A model generated the notes under the pieces. The model had not been told where the DNA came from. It ran no database searches and worked only from the letters and a program-made list of their open reading frames with translations. A program made the position numbers and the translations under genes. Shown in pieces: positions 7,345 through 16,555 of a DNA stretch of 33,568 nucleotides. Location of the stretch: assembly GCF_004359965.1 (NCBI RefSeq), contig NZ_SMRQ01000024.1:1-33568 (forward strand), given 5' to 3'. Within the stretch, counting starts at the first letter, position 1. Each line of letters opens with the position of its first letter. Origin of the DNA: Cognatilysobacter segetis. GTDB taxonomy: Bacteria; Pseudomonadota; Gammaproteobacteria; Xanthomonadales; Xanthomonadaceae.

Positions 7345-8310
7345 TCAGGAGGCCACCGCGGTCGGCGGCTCGCCGCGGCGCGCGCGCAGCATGCGCTGCC
7401 GCCACGTCTCGGCCGTCTGCGGCTTGACGAACAGCGCGACGACTTCCGGATGCGCCTCCTGCACGCCGGTCTCGATGCGCCGGATGCAGGCCTCGATCTC
7501 GGGCGTGGTCAGACGGTCGTGGAAATCCGCGCTGAGCGCGGCGACCACCGTCTCCGGGCCGAACTGCTGCGTGATCGCGCCGTTCGCGCAGCGCACGTCC
7601 GGGTCGGCGTCGGCGATGCGCAGGATGTCGTCACGCACCGCCTGGTTCGCGCTTTCGCCAAGCAGCAGCGCCTTGGTCTCGCGTACCAGCAGCATCGCCG
7701 TCACTGCCAGCAGCAGGCCGATGACGAGCGAGGCGATGCCGTCCCAGCGCGGGTCGCCGGTGGCCTGCGCCAGCGCGATGCCACCCAGCGCGACAAGCAG
7801 GCCCAGCAGCGCCGCGGTGTCCTCGAACAGCACGGTGAAGGTGGTCGGATCCTTGCTCTGGCGGAAGGCTTCGAACCAGCCCAGCGTGCCTTTCGAGCGG
7901 CGGAACTCGCGCATCGCCACCGCCCAGGAAAACCCCTCGAACACCAGCGACGCGCCGAGCACGAGGTAGTTGACCATGGGCCGTTCCATCGGTGCGGGGT
8001 GGCGCAGGTGGCGCACGCCTTCGTAGGCCGACACGCCCGCGCCGAGCGCGAACACCAGCAACGCGACGATGAACGCCCAGAAGTACAGCTCGCGGCCGTG
8101 CCCGAACGGATGCGCCCCGTCGACCGGCCGCGCCGCCCGGCGCATGCCATAGAGCATGAGCACTTCGTTGGTCGTGTCGACCATCGAATGCACGCCCTCG
8201 CTGAGCATCGCGGAACTGCCGGTGATCGCCGCGGCCACGAACTTCGTCACCGACACCGCGAGATTGCCGATCAGCGCGGCGATGACGACCTTGTGCTCGG
8301 GAGAGGCCAT
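7345..8310 (-). CDS. Cation diffusion facilitator transporter (ZnT9-like subgroup)
   Basis: The 321-residue protein has the CDF layout: six spans in the first 200 residues, then a cytoplasmic ferredoxin-like domain. Span 2 carries H41-S-M-V-D45, the expected HxxxD pair. Span 5 instead has F-E163-D164-T-A-A, so the second HxxxD of classical zinc exporters is absent. This resembles the ZnT9/SLC30A9 branch, in which zinc export is uncertain. The HPFGHGRELYFW loop (67-78) is conserved in CDF proteins. It converges with aidB, leaving 1 base between the stops. Substrate metal and direction are unknown. Confidence 0.88.
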   Translation of the reverse strand: MASPEHKVVIAALIGNLAVSVTKFVAAAITGSSAMLSEGVHSMVDTTNEVLMLYGMRRAARPVDGAHPFGHGRELYFWAFIVALLVFALGAGVSAYEGVRHLRHPAPMERPMVNYLVLGASLVFEGFSWAVAMREFRRSKGTLGWFEAFRQSKDPTTFTVLFEDTAALLGLLVALGGIALAQATGDPRWDGIASLVIGLLLAVTAMLLVRETKALLLGESANQAVRDDILRIADADPDVRCANGAITQQFGPETVVAALSADFHDRLTTPEIEACIRRIETGVQEAHPEVVALFVKPQTAETWRQRMLRARRGEPPTAVAS

Positions 8311-8414
8311 GGGCGGGACGCGGGCGGAGACGCGGATGCTGGCGTCGCGAACGTGAACCGGCCGTCGCGTAGCTGACCGGCCGCTTACGGGATTCGCCCC
8401 GCGCTCGCCCGACG

Positions 8415-8432
8415 CTAACGCCCGCTACCGCA
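8415..8432 (+). promoter_or_regulatory. 18-base element shared with the aldo/keto reductase upstream region
   Basis: CTAACGCCCGCTACCGCA here and CTACGGCCCGCTACCGCA at 11378-11395 differ at 2 of 18 positions. They lie 45 and 31 bases before their respective start codons on the same strand. This could be a shared operator or a coincidence of local composition. Confidence 0.25.
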
Positions 8433-8477
8433 GGGTGGACCCACGCACCGCATCGGCGGCGCCCCCAGGAGATACCC

Positions 8478-8684
8478 ATGACCACGTCCAAGAACCGTCC
8501 GGAATCGGAAAGCCCGCACATGATCAAGGCGACGAACCAGGGCAGCGTCGACACGCAGACCCAGCGCGACGCGCAGCAGGCCTACAAGGACAATTTCGCC
8601 GACCAGTCGGAAGGGGCCAAGAGCGAGGGCCAGCCGACGGCGATGCACGGCAAGGGCGCCGGGTTCAGCCGCAACAAGCAGTAA
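8478..8684 (+). CDS. Small hydrophilic hypothetical protein (68 aa)
   Basis: The ATG follows AGGAGATACCC, a strong ribosome site. The 68-residue product is rich in Gln, Ser, Lys, Asp and Gly, with no cysteine or hydrophobic segment and a Gly/Lys-rich end (MHGKGAGFSRNKQ). Gln-rich TQTQRDAQQAYKDN lies in the middle. It looks disordered and may be a hydrophilin-like stress protein of the kind found as conserved hypotheticals in Xanthomonadaceae; I cannot name a family. It is monocistronic, with a hairpin 12 bases after the stop. Confidence 0.75.
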   Translation: MTTSKNRPESESPHMIKATNQGSVDTQTQRDAQQAYKDNFADQSEGAKSEGQPTAMHGKGAGFSRNKQ

Positions 8685-8695
8685 CGCAGGGCCGC

Positions 8696-8716
8696 GGCCG
8701 TCGTGCATCGACGGCC
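8696..8716. terminator. Hairpin after the small hydrophilic gene
   Basis: GGCCGTCG (8696-8703), a 5-base loop TGCAT, and CGACGGCC (8709-8716) form a perfect 8-bp stem 12 bases after the stop at 8684. No T-run follows, so intrinsic termination is uncertain. Confidence 0.4.
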
Positions 8717-8856
8717 GAAGCGGCCGGCATGCGCCGTGCGTGCGGATGCCGGCCACGCACTGGTCCTCGGCGCTGGCGAACGGCCTGCCAACGCGCTGCG
8801 TCGCACCTTGCATGCGGCGCGGCCACGTATCCGCCGGGCCTGACGCGCCTGCGCCG

Positions 8857-8862
8857 TATCAT
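8857..8862 (+). promoter_or_regulatory. -10-like box TATCAT immediately before dbpA
   Basis: TATCAT ends 5 bases before the dbpA ATG at 8868. If used, transcription would begin at or within a base or two of the start codon, giving a leaderless message; no Shine-Dalgarno sequence is present, which fits. Confidence 0.45.
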
Positions 8863-8867
8863 GTCGC

Positions 8868-10250
8868 ATGACCGACGCCGTCGAATTCTCCGATCTTCCC
8901 CTCGCGCCCGCACTGTTCCAGGGCCTCGACGCCCTCGGCCACGTGCGCATGACGCCCGTGCAGGCGCAGGCGCTGCCGCACCTGCTCGAAGGCCGTGACC
9001 TCATCGCGCAGGCGCCCACCGGCAGCGGCAAGACGGCCGCCTTCGGGCTGGCGCTGCTGCAGCGCCTCGACCTCGCCGACATCCGCGTGCAGGCGCTGGT
9101 GCTGTGCCCCACGCGCGAGCTCGCCGACCAGGTGGCGAAGAACGTGCGGAAACTCGCCACCGGCCTGCCGAACATGAAGCTGCTCACGCTGTTCGGCGGC
9201 GTCGCGCTCGGTCCGCAGCTGGCCTCGCTCGAGCACCCGCCGCACGTCGTGGTCGGCACGCCGGGCCGCGTGCAGGAACTGCTGCGCAAGAAGGCGCTCG
9301 ACCTGCGCGCCGTGCGCGTGCTGGTGCTCGACGAAGCCGACCGCATGCTCGACATGGGCTTCGAGGAACCCATCCGCGAAATCATCAAGGCGACGCCGAA
9401 GGACCGGCAGACGCTGCTGTTCTCCGCGACCTATCCCGAGGCCATCCGCGACGTCGCGCGCGCGTCGATGCGCGAGCCGGTCGAGGTGACCGTCGAGGGC
9501 GCGGCCGACGCGGCGCCGATCGAACAGCGCTTCTACGACGTGGAGCCGGCCGACAAGCCCGCCGCGCTCGCCGGCCTGCTGATCGAGCAGGGCGGCGACA
9601 GCGCGGTGGTGTTCTGCAACATGCGCCGCGATACCGAGGAGGTCGTCGCCTCGCTCACGCACCTGGGCTTCACCGCGCTTGCGCTGCATGGCGACATGGA
9701 GCAGCGCGACCGCGAGGAAGTGCTGGTGCGCTTCTCCAACCGCAGCTGCGGCGTGCTGGTGGCCAGCGACGTCGCCGCGCGCGGGCTCGATGTCGAGGAC
9801 CTCGGCGTCGTCGTCAACTACGACGTGCCGCACGATGCCGATACGTACGTCCATCGCATCGGGCGCACCGGCCGCGCGGGCCGGCAGGGCACGGCGCTCA
9901 CGCTGTGCACGCCGCGCGAGCAGCCGCGCCTGCGCGTCATCGAGGAGGCGCTCGGCCTGCAGATCGTGCCGCGTCGCCCGCCGCTGGCCGCGCTGCGCGC
10001 CAACGTCGGCATGCGCGCACCGATGGTGACGCTGCGCATCGACGGCGGACGCACCGACAAGCTGCGTCCCGGCGACATCGTCGGCGCGCTCACCGGGGAC
10101 GCCCGACTGAAGGCCGACGCGATCGGCAAGATCGCCGTGTTCCCCACGCGCAGCTACGTCGCCATCGCGCGCGCGCAGGCCGACCGCGCGCTCGCGCGCC
10201 TGCAGGAAGGCCGCATCAAGGCGAAGAAGTTCCGCGTCCGCCGGCTGTGA
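8868..10250 (+). CDS. dbpA: ATP-dependent RNA helicase DbpA
   Basis: The 460-residue DEAD-box protein has all helicase motifs: Q-motif region TPVQAQAL (29-36), Walker A APTGSGKT (49-56), PTREL (81-85), DEAD (155-158), SAT (186-188) and HRIGRTGR (329-336). The C-terminal domain (from about 386) carries the DbpA signature ([20 protein letters not shown], 391-410) and the basic end, which bind hairpin 92 of 23S rRNA during large-subunit assembly. Length matches E. coli DbpA. The stop overlaps the GTG start of the next gene by 4 bases (GTGA), so the pair is translationally coupled. The upstream TATCAT box suggests a leaderless transcript. Confidence 0.95.
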   Translation: MTDAVEFSDLPLAPALFQGLDALGHVRMTPVQAQALPHLLEGRDLIAQAPTGSGKTAAFGLALLQRLDLADIRVQALVLCPTRELADQVAKNVRKLATGLPNMKLLTLFGGVALGPQLASLEHPPHVVVGTPGRVQELLRKKALDLRAVRVLVLDEADRMLDMGFEEPIREIIKATPKDRQTLLFSATYPEAIRDVARASMREPVEVTVEGAADAAPIEQRFYDVEPADKPAALAGLLIEQGGDSAVVFCNMRRDTEEVVASLTHLGFTALALHGDMEQRDREEVLVRFSNRSCGVLVASDVAARGLDVEDLGVVVNYDVPHDADTYVHRIGRTGRAGRQGTALTLCTPREQPRLRVIEEALGLQIVPRRPPLAALRANVGMRAPMVTLRIDGGRTDKLRPGDIVGALTGDARLKADAIGKIAVFPTRSYVAIARAQADRALARLQEGRIKAKKFRVRRL

Positions 10251-10699
10251 GCGAGGCGCCGCGCATCTGGGTCGATGCCGACGCCTGCCCGGCGCCGATC
10301 CGCGACATCCTGGTGCGCGCGGCGATGCGCGCGCAGGTGCACGTCACCTTCGTCAACCAGTGGATCCGCCTGCCGGCGTCGCCGTGGCTGCGCGCGGTGC
10401 AGGTGCCGCACGGGCCCGACGTCGCCGACAGCGAGATCGCTTCGCGCCTGACGTGCGGCGACTTGGTGGTTACGCAGGACATCCCGCTCGCCGCGCGCGC
10501 GGTCGAGGCGGGCGCGACCGCGGTGAATCCGCGCGGCGAGCCGTATACCGAAGCGACCATCGCCGAGCGCCTGTCGATGCGCAACTTCATGGACGAGTTA
10601 CGCGGCGCGGGTGTGCAGACCGGTGGCCCCGCACCGTTCCATGCGCGCGACCGGCAGGCCTTCGCCGCGCAACTCGATCGTTGGCTCGCGCGGCGCTGA
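10247..10699 (+). CDS. YaiI/YqxD family protein (DUF188/UPF0178)
   Basis: The GTG start at 10247 overlaps the dbpA stop. The 150-residue protein shows the family's opening [13 protein letters not shown] (8-20), the central V-V-T-Q-D-I-P-L-A segment and [23 protein letters not shown] region near 95-117, and the downstream F-H-A-R-D-R-Q-A-F block. The conserved Asp residues resemble those of PIN/NYN-like nucleases, but no activity is established for the family. Coupling to dbpA suggests a link to RNA metabolism, which is inference. The protein is cytoplasmic, without a signal peptide. Confidence 0.88.
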   Translation: MSEAPRIWVDADACPAPIRDILVRAAMRAQVHVTFVNQWIRLPASPWLRAVQVPHGPDVADSEIASRLTCGDLVVTQDIPLAARAVEAGATAVNPRGEPYTEATIAERLSMRNFMDELRGAGVQTGGPAPFHARDRQAFAAQLDRWLARR

Positions 10700-10722
10700 G
10701 GCTTTCGTCACCTGCATGAACG

Positions 10723-10764
10723 CAAGCGGCCGCGTGAGTACGTCACGCGGCCCACGGCCGCTTG
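10723..10764. promoter_or_regulatory. Two overlapping, mutually exclusive hairpins
   Basis: Stem A pairs GGCCGCGTGA (10728-10737) with TCACGCGGCC (10743-10752). Stem B pairs CAAGCGGCCG (10723-10732) with CGGCCGCTTG (10755-10764). Both are perfect 10-bp stems sharing 10728-10732, so only one can form. They lie after the dbpA-yaiI pair and 62 bases before the GAF gene. They could terminate the first transcript or control the second. Confidence 0.4.
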
Positions 10765-10825
10765 GTGGCGCGTAACCTCGACAGGAAGCGTGGCGCACAA
10801 GCGGCTGCGCTCATGGAGGTAATGC

Positions 10826-12413
<1,588 letters not shown>

Positions 12414-12470
12414 CACGTCGCGGGCCGCGCAGCGTCGGCGCCGCGTGACCGGCGCGCCGACGCGCGGCGG

Positions 12471-12476
12471 TATGCT
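12471..12476 (+). promoter_or_regulatory. -10-like box TATGCT before the KaiC-like gene
   Basis: TATGCT lies 56 bases before the ATG at 12533 and fits TAnnnT. No -35 element is obvious. Confidence 0.3.
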
Positions 12477-12532
12477 CTGCGCCCCAACGCGACGCGCGTT
12501 CACCGCCGTACCGGGCAGACAGCGGACGACAC

Positions 12533-14002
12533 ATGGAGCATTCGAACAACAGGGGCGCCGTGGCGATCGAGGCACGGCGCGTGGCCTCCGGCGACGCCGG
12601 GCTCGACCGGATCCTCGGCGGCGGCATCTTCCGCGGCGCGGTCACGATCCTGCAGGGCATGCCCGGTGCCGGCAAGACGACGCTGGCCAACCAGATGGCG
12701 TTCGAGAATTCGCGGCGCGGTGGCCGCACGGTCTACATCACCCTGCTGTCCGAATCGCATGGGCGCATGACCGCGTCGCTGACGCCGATGCGCTTCTTCG
12801 ACGACGCCGAGATCGGCCAGACGATCCACTACGTCAGCGGCTATTCGATCCTGATGGAGGAGGGCGCGCGTGCGCTGCTGCACCTGATCGGCAGCGAGGC
12901 GCGCGACCGCGAGGCGAACCTCGTCGTGCTCGACGGGCTGTTCGTGCTCGGCGACGCCGGCCTGACCGAAAGCGAGTACCGGCGCTTCGTCAACGACCTC
13001 GCGCTGCAGGCCGAGCTGATGGGTTGCACGGTGCTGCTGCTCACCAATGGGCGCCGGGCGTCGGACAGTCCCGAATTCACCATGGTCGACGGCTGGCTGG
13101 AACTGGGCTGGCAGGTCGCCGGGCATCGCGCATGCCGCTTCATCGAAGCGCACAAGCTGCGCGGCAGCGGGTTCCTCGCCGGCCGCCACAGCCTGCGCAT
13201 CTCGACCGCCGGCGTCGAGGTCTTCCCACGGCTGGAGTCCTACCTCGGGCACCGGCCGCGGGTGCCGACGGCCGACGCGCGCGTCTCCACCGGCGTCGAT
13301 GCGATCGACGCGATGCTCGGGGGCGGCCTGCCGGCGTTCTCGAACACGCTGGTGTGGGGGCCGACCGGCATCGGCAAGACCACGGTCGGCCTGCATTTCC
13401 TGTCGATGTGCTCGCCCGACGCGCCCGGCCTGCTGTTCGGTTTCTACGAGTCGCCGGAGGAATGCGTGCATGGCGCGCGCCGCCGCGGGATCGACCTGGA
13501 ATCGCGCATCGCCGACGGCAGCCTGCAGGTGGTCTGGCATCCGCCCACCGAGCACGACCTCGACATGCTCGGGCACGCCCTGCTCGACAACGTGCGTACG
13601 CGCGGCGTGCGGCGCCTGCTGATCGACGGCATCGACGCGTTCGAGAAGGTCGCACTCGAGCCCGGCCGCCTGCACCGCTACCTCACCGCGCTGACCTACG
13701 AGCTGCGCAGCGCGGGCTGCACGTCGATGTTCACCTCGGAGATCGCGGGCCTCTTCGATGAGCAGCCGCTGGTGCTCGCCGGCGACCGCTCCGCGATCGG
13801 GCAGAACATCCTGCTGATGCGTTACGCGCAGCAGGGCGAGCGGCTCACGCGGTCGCTGTCGTGGTTGAAGGTGCGCGAGAGCGCCTTCGACACGCGCGCG
13901 CATGCCTTCGAGATCGGCGCAGGGGGCCTGCGGCTGCAGGCGCCGCTCGATCCGCGCTCCACGCCGGCCGCGTGCATGGCGACCGGAACCGCCGGGGCCT
14001 GA
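12533..14002 (+). CDS. KaiC-like double-RecA ATPase
   Basis: The 489-residue protein holds two RecA-type ATPase domains in tandem, as in KaiC. Domain 1 has G42-MPGAGKT-T50 (Walker A), E74 in LLSES, and LVVLDG (130-135, Walker B). Domain 2 has G276-PTGIGKT-T284, E306 in FYESPEE, and RLLIDG (361-366). The end (RSLSWLKVRESAFDT, then HAFEIGAGGLRL) matches the KaiC family's R-x-LxxLKxRxS block. KaiC proteins form hexamers that hydrolyse ATP and may autophosphorylate. Each domain has one catalytic-type Glu where KaiC has two. No kaiA or kaiB is present, so a clock role is unsupported. A receiver gene follows after 1 base and is the likely partner. Confidence 0.88.
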   Translation: MEHSNNRGAVAIEARRVASGDAGLDRILGGGIFRGAVTILQGMPGAGKTTLANQMAFENSRRGGRTVYITLLSESHGRMTASLTPMRFFDDAEIGQTIHYVSGYSILMEEGARALLHLIGSEARDREANLVVLDGLFVLGDAGLTESEYRRFVNDLALQAELMGCTVLLLTNGRRASDSPEFTMVDGWLELGWQVAGHRACRFIEAHKLRGSGFLAGRHSLRISTAGVEVFPRLESYLGHRPRVPTADARVSTGVDAIDAMLGGGLPAFSNTLVWGPTGIGKTTVGLHFLSMCSPDAPGLLFGFYESPEECVHGARRRGIDLESRIADGSLQVVWHPPTEHDLDMLGHALLDNVRTRGVRRLLIDGIDAFEKVALEPGRLHRYLTALTYELRSAGCTSMFTSEIAGLFDEQPLVLAGDRSAIGQNILLMRYAQQGERLTRSLSWLKVRESAFDTRAHAFEIGAGGLRLQAPLDPRSTPAACMATGTAGA

Positions 14003-14003
14003 G

Positions 14004-14402
14004 ATGGCCGACGCGTCCAGCCCGCAGCGGGTGATCCTCGTGGTCGAGGACGAGCCCGGCATCCGCGACGGCCTGCAGATGCTGCTGGAGCTGGAGGGCT
14101 ACGACGTGGTCGTCGCCTCCAACGGCCTGCAGGCGTTCGAGGTGCTGGCCGCGAAGGACTGCGACCTGGTGATCACCGACCAGATGATGCCGCGCATGGA
14201 CGGCATCACGTTCCTCGGCCGGCTTCGCGAGCAGACCCGCTACCGCGCGTTGCCGGTGATCATGATCAGCGCGGTGCCGCGCCCGCCGGAAGCGATCGGG
14301 CCACTCGCCGATGCGTTCATCGGCAAGCCGTTCGAAGCGCCGCGACTGCTGCAGACCATCCAGCGCCTGCTGGCGAGCGGCCGCACCGCGCCCATCGCCT
14401 GA
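14004..14402 (+). CDS. Single-domain response regulator linked to KaiC-like ATPase
   Basis: The 132-residue protein is a lone receiver domain. E15-D16 form the acidic pocket, D59 (VITDQMMP) is the phosphoacceptor, S89 (MISAV) is the switch residue and K108 (IGKPF) completes the site. No DNA-binding or enzymatic output is attached, so it should act by protein contact. It starts 1 base after the KaiC-like ATPase stop, which suggests that the ATPase is its phosphodonor, target or effector. No histidine kinase gene lies in the window. It converges on the lysine-rich small gene with a 4-base gap. Confidence 0.9.
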   Translation: MADASSPQRVILVVEDEPGIRDGLQMLLELEGYDVVVASNGLQAFEVLAAKDCDLVITDQMMPRMDGITFLGRLREQTRYRALPVIMISAVPRPPEAIGPLADAFIGKPFEAPRLLQTIQRLLASGRTAPIA

Positions 14403-14406
14403 GCGA

Positions 14407-14523
14407 TCAGGTCGGGGCGAACGGCTTCGTCACCTTCTTCTCGTGCTTGGCCGCGCGCTTTTCCTGCGGCGTCTTCGCCGGCTTCTTCTTCGTTTCCTTC
14501 TTGCGGTCCAGTCCCTTGCTCAT
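14407..14523 (-). CDS. Lysine-rich small protein (38 aa)
   Basis: This 38-residue frame starts at an ATG with GGAG about 7 bases upstream. It begins MSKGLDRKKETKKKPAKTP and is over one-third Lys/Arg, with a final KPFAPT. I recall similar MSKG-x-D-x-KK-x-x-KK small proteins as conserved hypotheticals in Xanthomonadaceae and other Proteobacteria; no function is known. The charge suggests nucleic-acid or ribosome association, which is inference. It lies 77 bases downstream of the six-span membrane protein on the same strand and may share its transcript. Confidence 0.7.
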   Translation of the reverse strand: MSKGLDRKKETKKKPAKTPQEKRAAKHEKKVTKPFAPT

Positions 14524-14600
14524 GATGCACTCCGGTATCCGCAGGAGGGCTGCGGCCGCGCGCAGCATGGCAGGTCCGGCGCGCAGGCGCGGTGCAGGCG

Positions 14601-15164
14601 TCAGCGCGCGGCCGCGCGCGTGGCCGATGCGTGGAACAGCGCGGCCGACAGCAGCCACGGCAGCATGAAGAACGCGGTGATCGCGGCCACGCGCAGCGGG
14701 CCGTCGTGCGGTGCGCCCCAGCCGCCGAGCATCGCGATTGCGCCCACCGCCGCGTGCGCGGCCGCCGTGGCGAGCATGGCGCGCACCATCGCGCGCGGCC
14801 GGCCGCGGGCCATGAGCGCCGCCGCGATCGCGACCGCCACCACGCCCATGAACATCAGGTTGGCCGGGTTGCCGCCATCGCCCACCAGTCCGACCGCGAG
14901 GTTCACCCAGACCAGCGCGAAGCCGCCGAGCACCGCGGCGGCGAAGCCCAGCCGCGCCATGCCGTCGCCCGACAGGCGCCGCGCCAGTTCCCACGCGCCG
15001 CAGGTGAGCGCGAGCAGCGCGCCCATCACGATGAAATCGGAGGCGGTCCAGGCGACGCCGCTGCCGGGAAACCGCATCGCGATGGCCGGCAGCAGCAGGA
15101 GGCCCGTCGCCGTGCCCCAGGCCGGGCGGCTCCAGCCGCGTGCATTGCCCGTGTTCGTCGCCAT
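14601..15164 (-). CDS. Six-span membrane protein, unknown function
   Basis: The ATG at 15164 is preceded by GAGGAG, a strong ribosome site. The 187-residue protein has about six hydrophobic segments (15-30, 42-60, 72-93, 102-120, 127-147, 158-178), with a short loop GDGGNPAN before span 4 and GWGAPHDGP before span 6. No catalytic motif or known transporter signature is seen, and I do not recognise the family beyond uncharacterised bacterial integral membrane proteins. It is probably in the inner membrane. The lysine-rich small gene lies downstream on the same strand. Confidence 0.75.
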   Translation of the reverse strand: MATNTGNARGWSRPAWGTATGLLLLPAIAMRFPGSGVAWTASDFIVMGALLALTCGAWELARRLSGDGMARLGFAAAVLGGFALVWVNLAVGLVGDGGNPANLMFMGVVAVAIAAALMARGRPRAMVRAMLATAAAHAAVGAIAMLGGWGAPHDGPLRVAAITAFFMLPWLLSAALFHASATRAAAR

Positions 15165-15272
15165 CGTGGTGCTCCTCGCGTGGATTGCCGCACCCGGCGT
15201 GCGGTGAGGCCAGCCTCGCGCGCGTCGGTGAGCGGTCGATGCGCGCTCGGTGAAGCGAAGGCGAAGTCGGGA

Positions 15273-15812
15273 TCAGCCGCCGGCCGGCCGCACGTGCAGG
15301 CCCAGCGCGCCCGCGATCGCGCGCAGGCCCTCGTCGTCGCGGCTGAGCGTGATGAAGCCGCTCTGGCCGTCGGCGGTCTCGCGCGCCCACAGCGTGTAGT
15401 GGTGCTCGCGAAGGCGATCGAACGCGGTGTCGAGCAGTTCGGCGAGGTCGGTGCCGTCGAGGAAATCGTCGTCGGTCGGGTCCTCGACGCCCCAGTCGAT
15501 GTGCAGGTCGAAGCGCGCGGCGAGCTCGTCGAGGCATTCGACCAGTCCGCGCGTGTCGCCGTCCTCGACGTTGAAGGTCGACTTCCAGTCGGTCGCCTCG
15601 CGCAGCGCCTCGATCGCCACGTCCACGTCGTCGGTGCCGTCGGCGGCGTCGCGCCACGCGGCGAGCTGCGCGGCGGCGCCGTCCTCGTCGCCGGGATTGA
15701 TCAGCAGCAGCAGCTGCCAGACCACCGCTTCCAGCGCGGCCTCGTCGTCGAGGTCGGTGCCTTCGCCGAAGGCCTGCGCGAAGTTGTCGTCGGGATCGAA
15801 TTCGGAATGCAT
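15273..15812 (-). CDS. Acidic cytoplasmic protein, DUF6630-like
   Basis: The start is set at the ATG at 15812 (MHSEFDPDDNFAQAF), since the extension upstream is Arg-rich and non-coding in character. The 179-residue product is strongly acidic. It has a helical first half (ALEAVVWQLLLLINPGDED) and a second half with FDLHIDWGVEDPTDDDFLD (120-138), HHYTLWARETADGQSGF and ITLSRDDEGLRAIAGALGLHV. From memory this second half resembles the DUF6630 family, which is uncharacterised; the assignment is tentative. No signal peptide or membrane span is present. It is divergent from the small gene at 15963. Confidence 0.72.
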   Translation of the reverse strand: MHSEFDPDDNFAQAFGEGTDLDDEAALEAVVWQLLLLINPGDEDGAAAQLAAWRDAADGTDDVDVAIEALREATDWKSTFNVEDGDTRGLVECLDELAARFDLHIDWGVEDPTDDDFLDGTDLAELLDTAFDRLREHHYTLWARETADGQSGFITLSRDDEGLRAIAGALGLHVRPAGG

Positions 15813-15926
15813 GGGCCGGGCTGCAGGCGATGGGGCCCGCATCATCGCGTCATCCGCGTTCACGCGCCGCGTGCGCGCCGACCGGAGGCGGGCGGCGGCC
15901 AACACCGGCCGTACGGTGGCGTGCTG

Positions 15927-15932
15927 TAATCT
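15927..15932 (+). promoter_or_regulatory. -10-like box TAATCT before the 76-aa gene
   Basis: TAATCT lies 30 bases before the ATG at 15963 and fits TAnnnT. It lies in the 150-base gap between divergent genes. Confidence 0.35.
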
Positions 15933-15962
15933 TGCCCGGGGTCACACTTTCAGGGTGCCGCG

Positions 15963-16193
15963 ATGCTCCACCTCGATCTCTGCTGGGACGAACACGGGCG
16001 CGGGATCGTCCTGCGCCACGGCGACCGCCAGGGCCGCCGCGGTTGGCCGATGCGCCTGTTCGCCCTCGGCAGCGCCCGGGTCGACGCGGGCTCGCTCAGC
16101 GGCGAGCTGATGGACGAACTCGAGATGTTCGGGTCGGCCGTGCTCCGCGCCGTCGACGAGACCACGATCGTGCGACGCCTCGTCGCCCACTGA
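15963..16193 (+). CDS. Hypothetical protein (76 aa)
   Basis: This small protein begins MLHLDLCWDEHGRGIVL, has a single Cys (C7), a basic/Gly middle (RHGDRQGRRGWPM) and an acidic helix (GELMDELEMFG). It could be a small alpha/beta protein. I recognise no family. A TAATCT box 30 bases upstream and a convergent neighbour 10 bases downstream give it a plausible gene context, but the ribosome site (AGGGTG, about 6 bases upstream) is imperfect. Confidence 0.5.
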   Translation: MLHLDLCWDEHGRGIVLRHGDRQGRRGWPMRLFALGSARVDAGSLSGELMDELEMFGSAVLRAVDETTIVRRLVAH

Positions 16194-16203
16194 CCCGCAC
16201 GCG

Positions 16204-16425
16204 TCAGCCGGGCCAGTAGCCGTCCGGCCAGCGCTGCATCACCTCGCGGAAGCTGTCGGGATCGACGTACCACATGCGCGGCGCGCGCCAGCCGATGCAG
16301 CGACCGTCCACGCGCAGCGTGAGCTGCATCGGGTTCTGGCCGAGCAGTTCGCACAGCTGCGCCCAGTTGGGCGGGGTGGTGGACACGAAGTCCTGCGGCG
16401 GTCGGGTCGAGCGGATGGCGGGCAT
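16204..16425 (-). CDS. Hypothetical protein (73 aa)
   Basis: The 73-residue product has a Trp-rich, non-random composition: PNWAQLCELLGQNPMQLTLR, then GWRAPRMWYVDPDSF and a final RWPDGYWPG. Such balanced composition is unusual for a chance frame in this GC-rich DNA, which supports coding. There is no signal peptide or membrane span, and the family is not recognised. It converges on the 76-residue gene with a 10-base gap. Confidence 0.6.
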   Translation of the reverse strand: MPAIRSTRPPQDFVSTTPPNWAQLCELLGQNPMQLTLRVDGRCIGWRAPRMWYVDPDSFREVMQRWPDGYWPG

Positions 16426-16555
16426 GTCGCCAGTCTCGACGGCCGCATCTCACCGGCTGAGAAGCCTTGCACGGCGCGGGCTTAGCGGCGCGCCGCTTGA
16501 ACCGCCACCGGCACGCGGGTTCCATAGCGCTGTCGATCGTTCCCGAGGCGACGCC

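Noticed and set aside
5783-7969. A 728-residue plus-strand frame over aidB and the CDF gene
   Set aside because: It covers two recognised genes in the wrong frame and has the Arg-rich composition of a shadow frame.
12533-14402. A circadian clock operon
   Set aside because: A KaiC-like ATPase is present, but no kaiA or kaiB and no clock output kinase; KaiC homologues occur widely without clocks.
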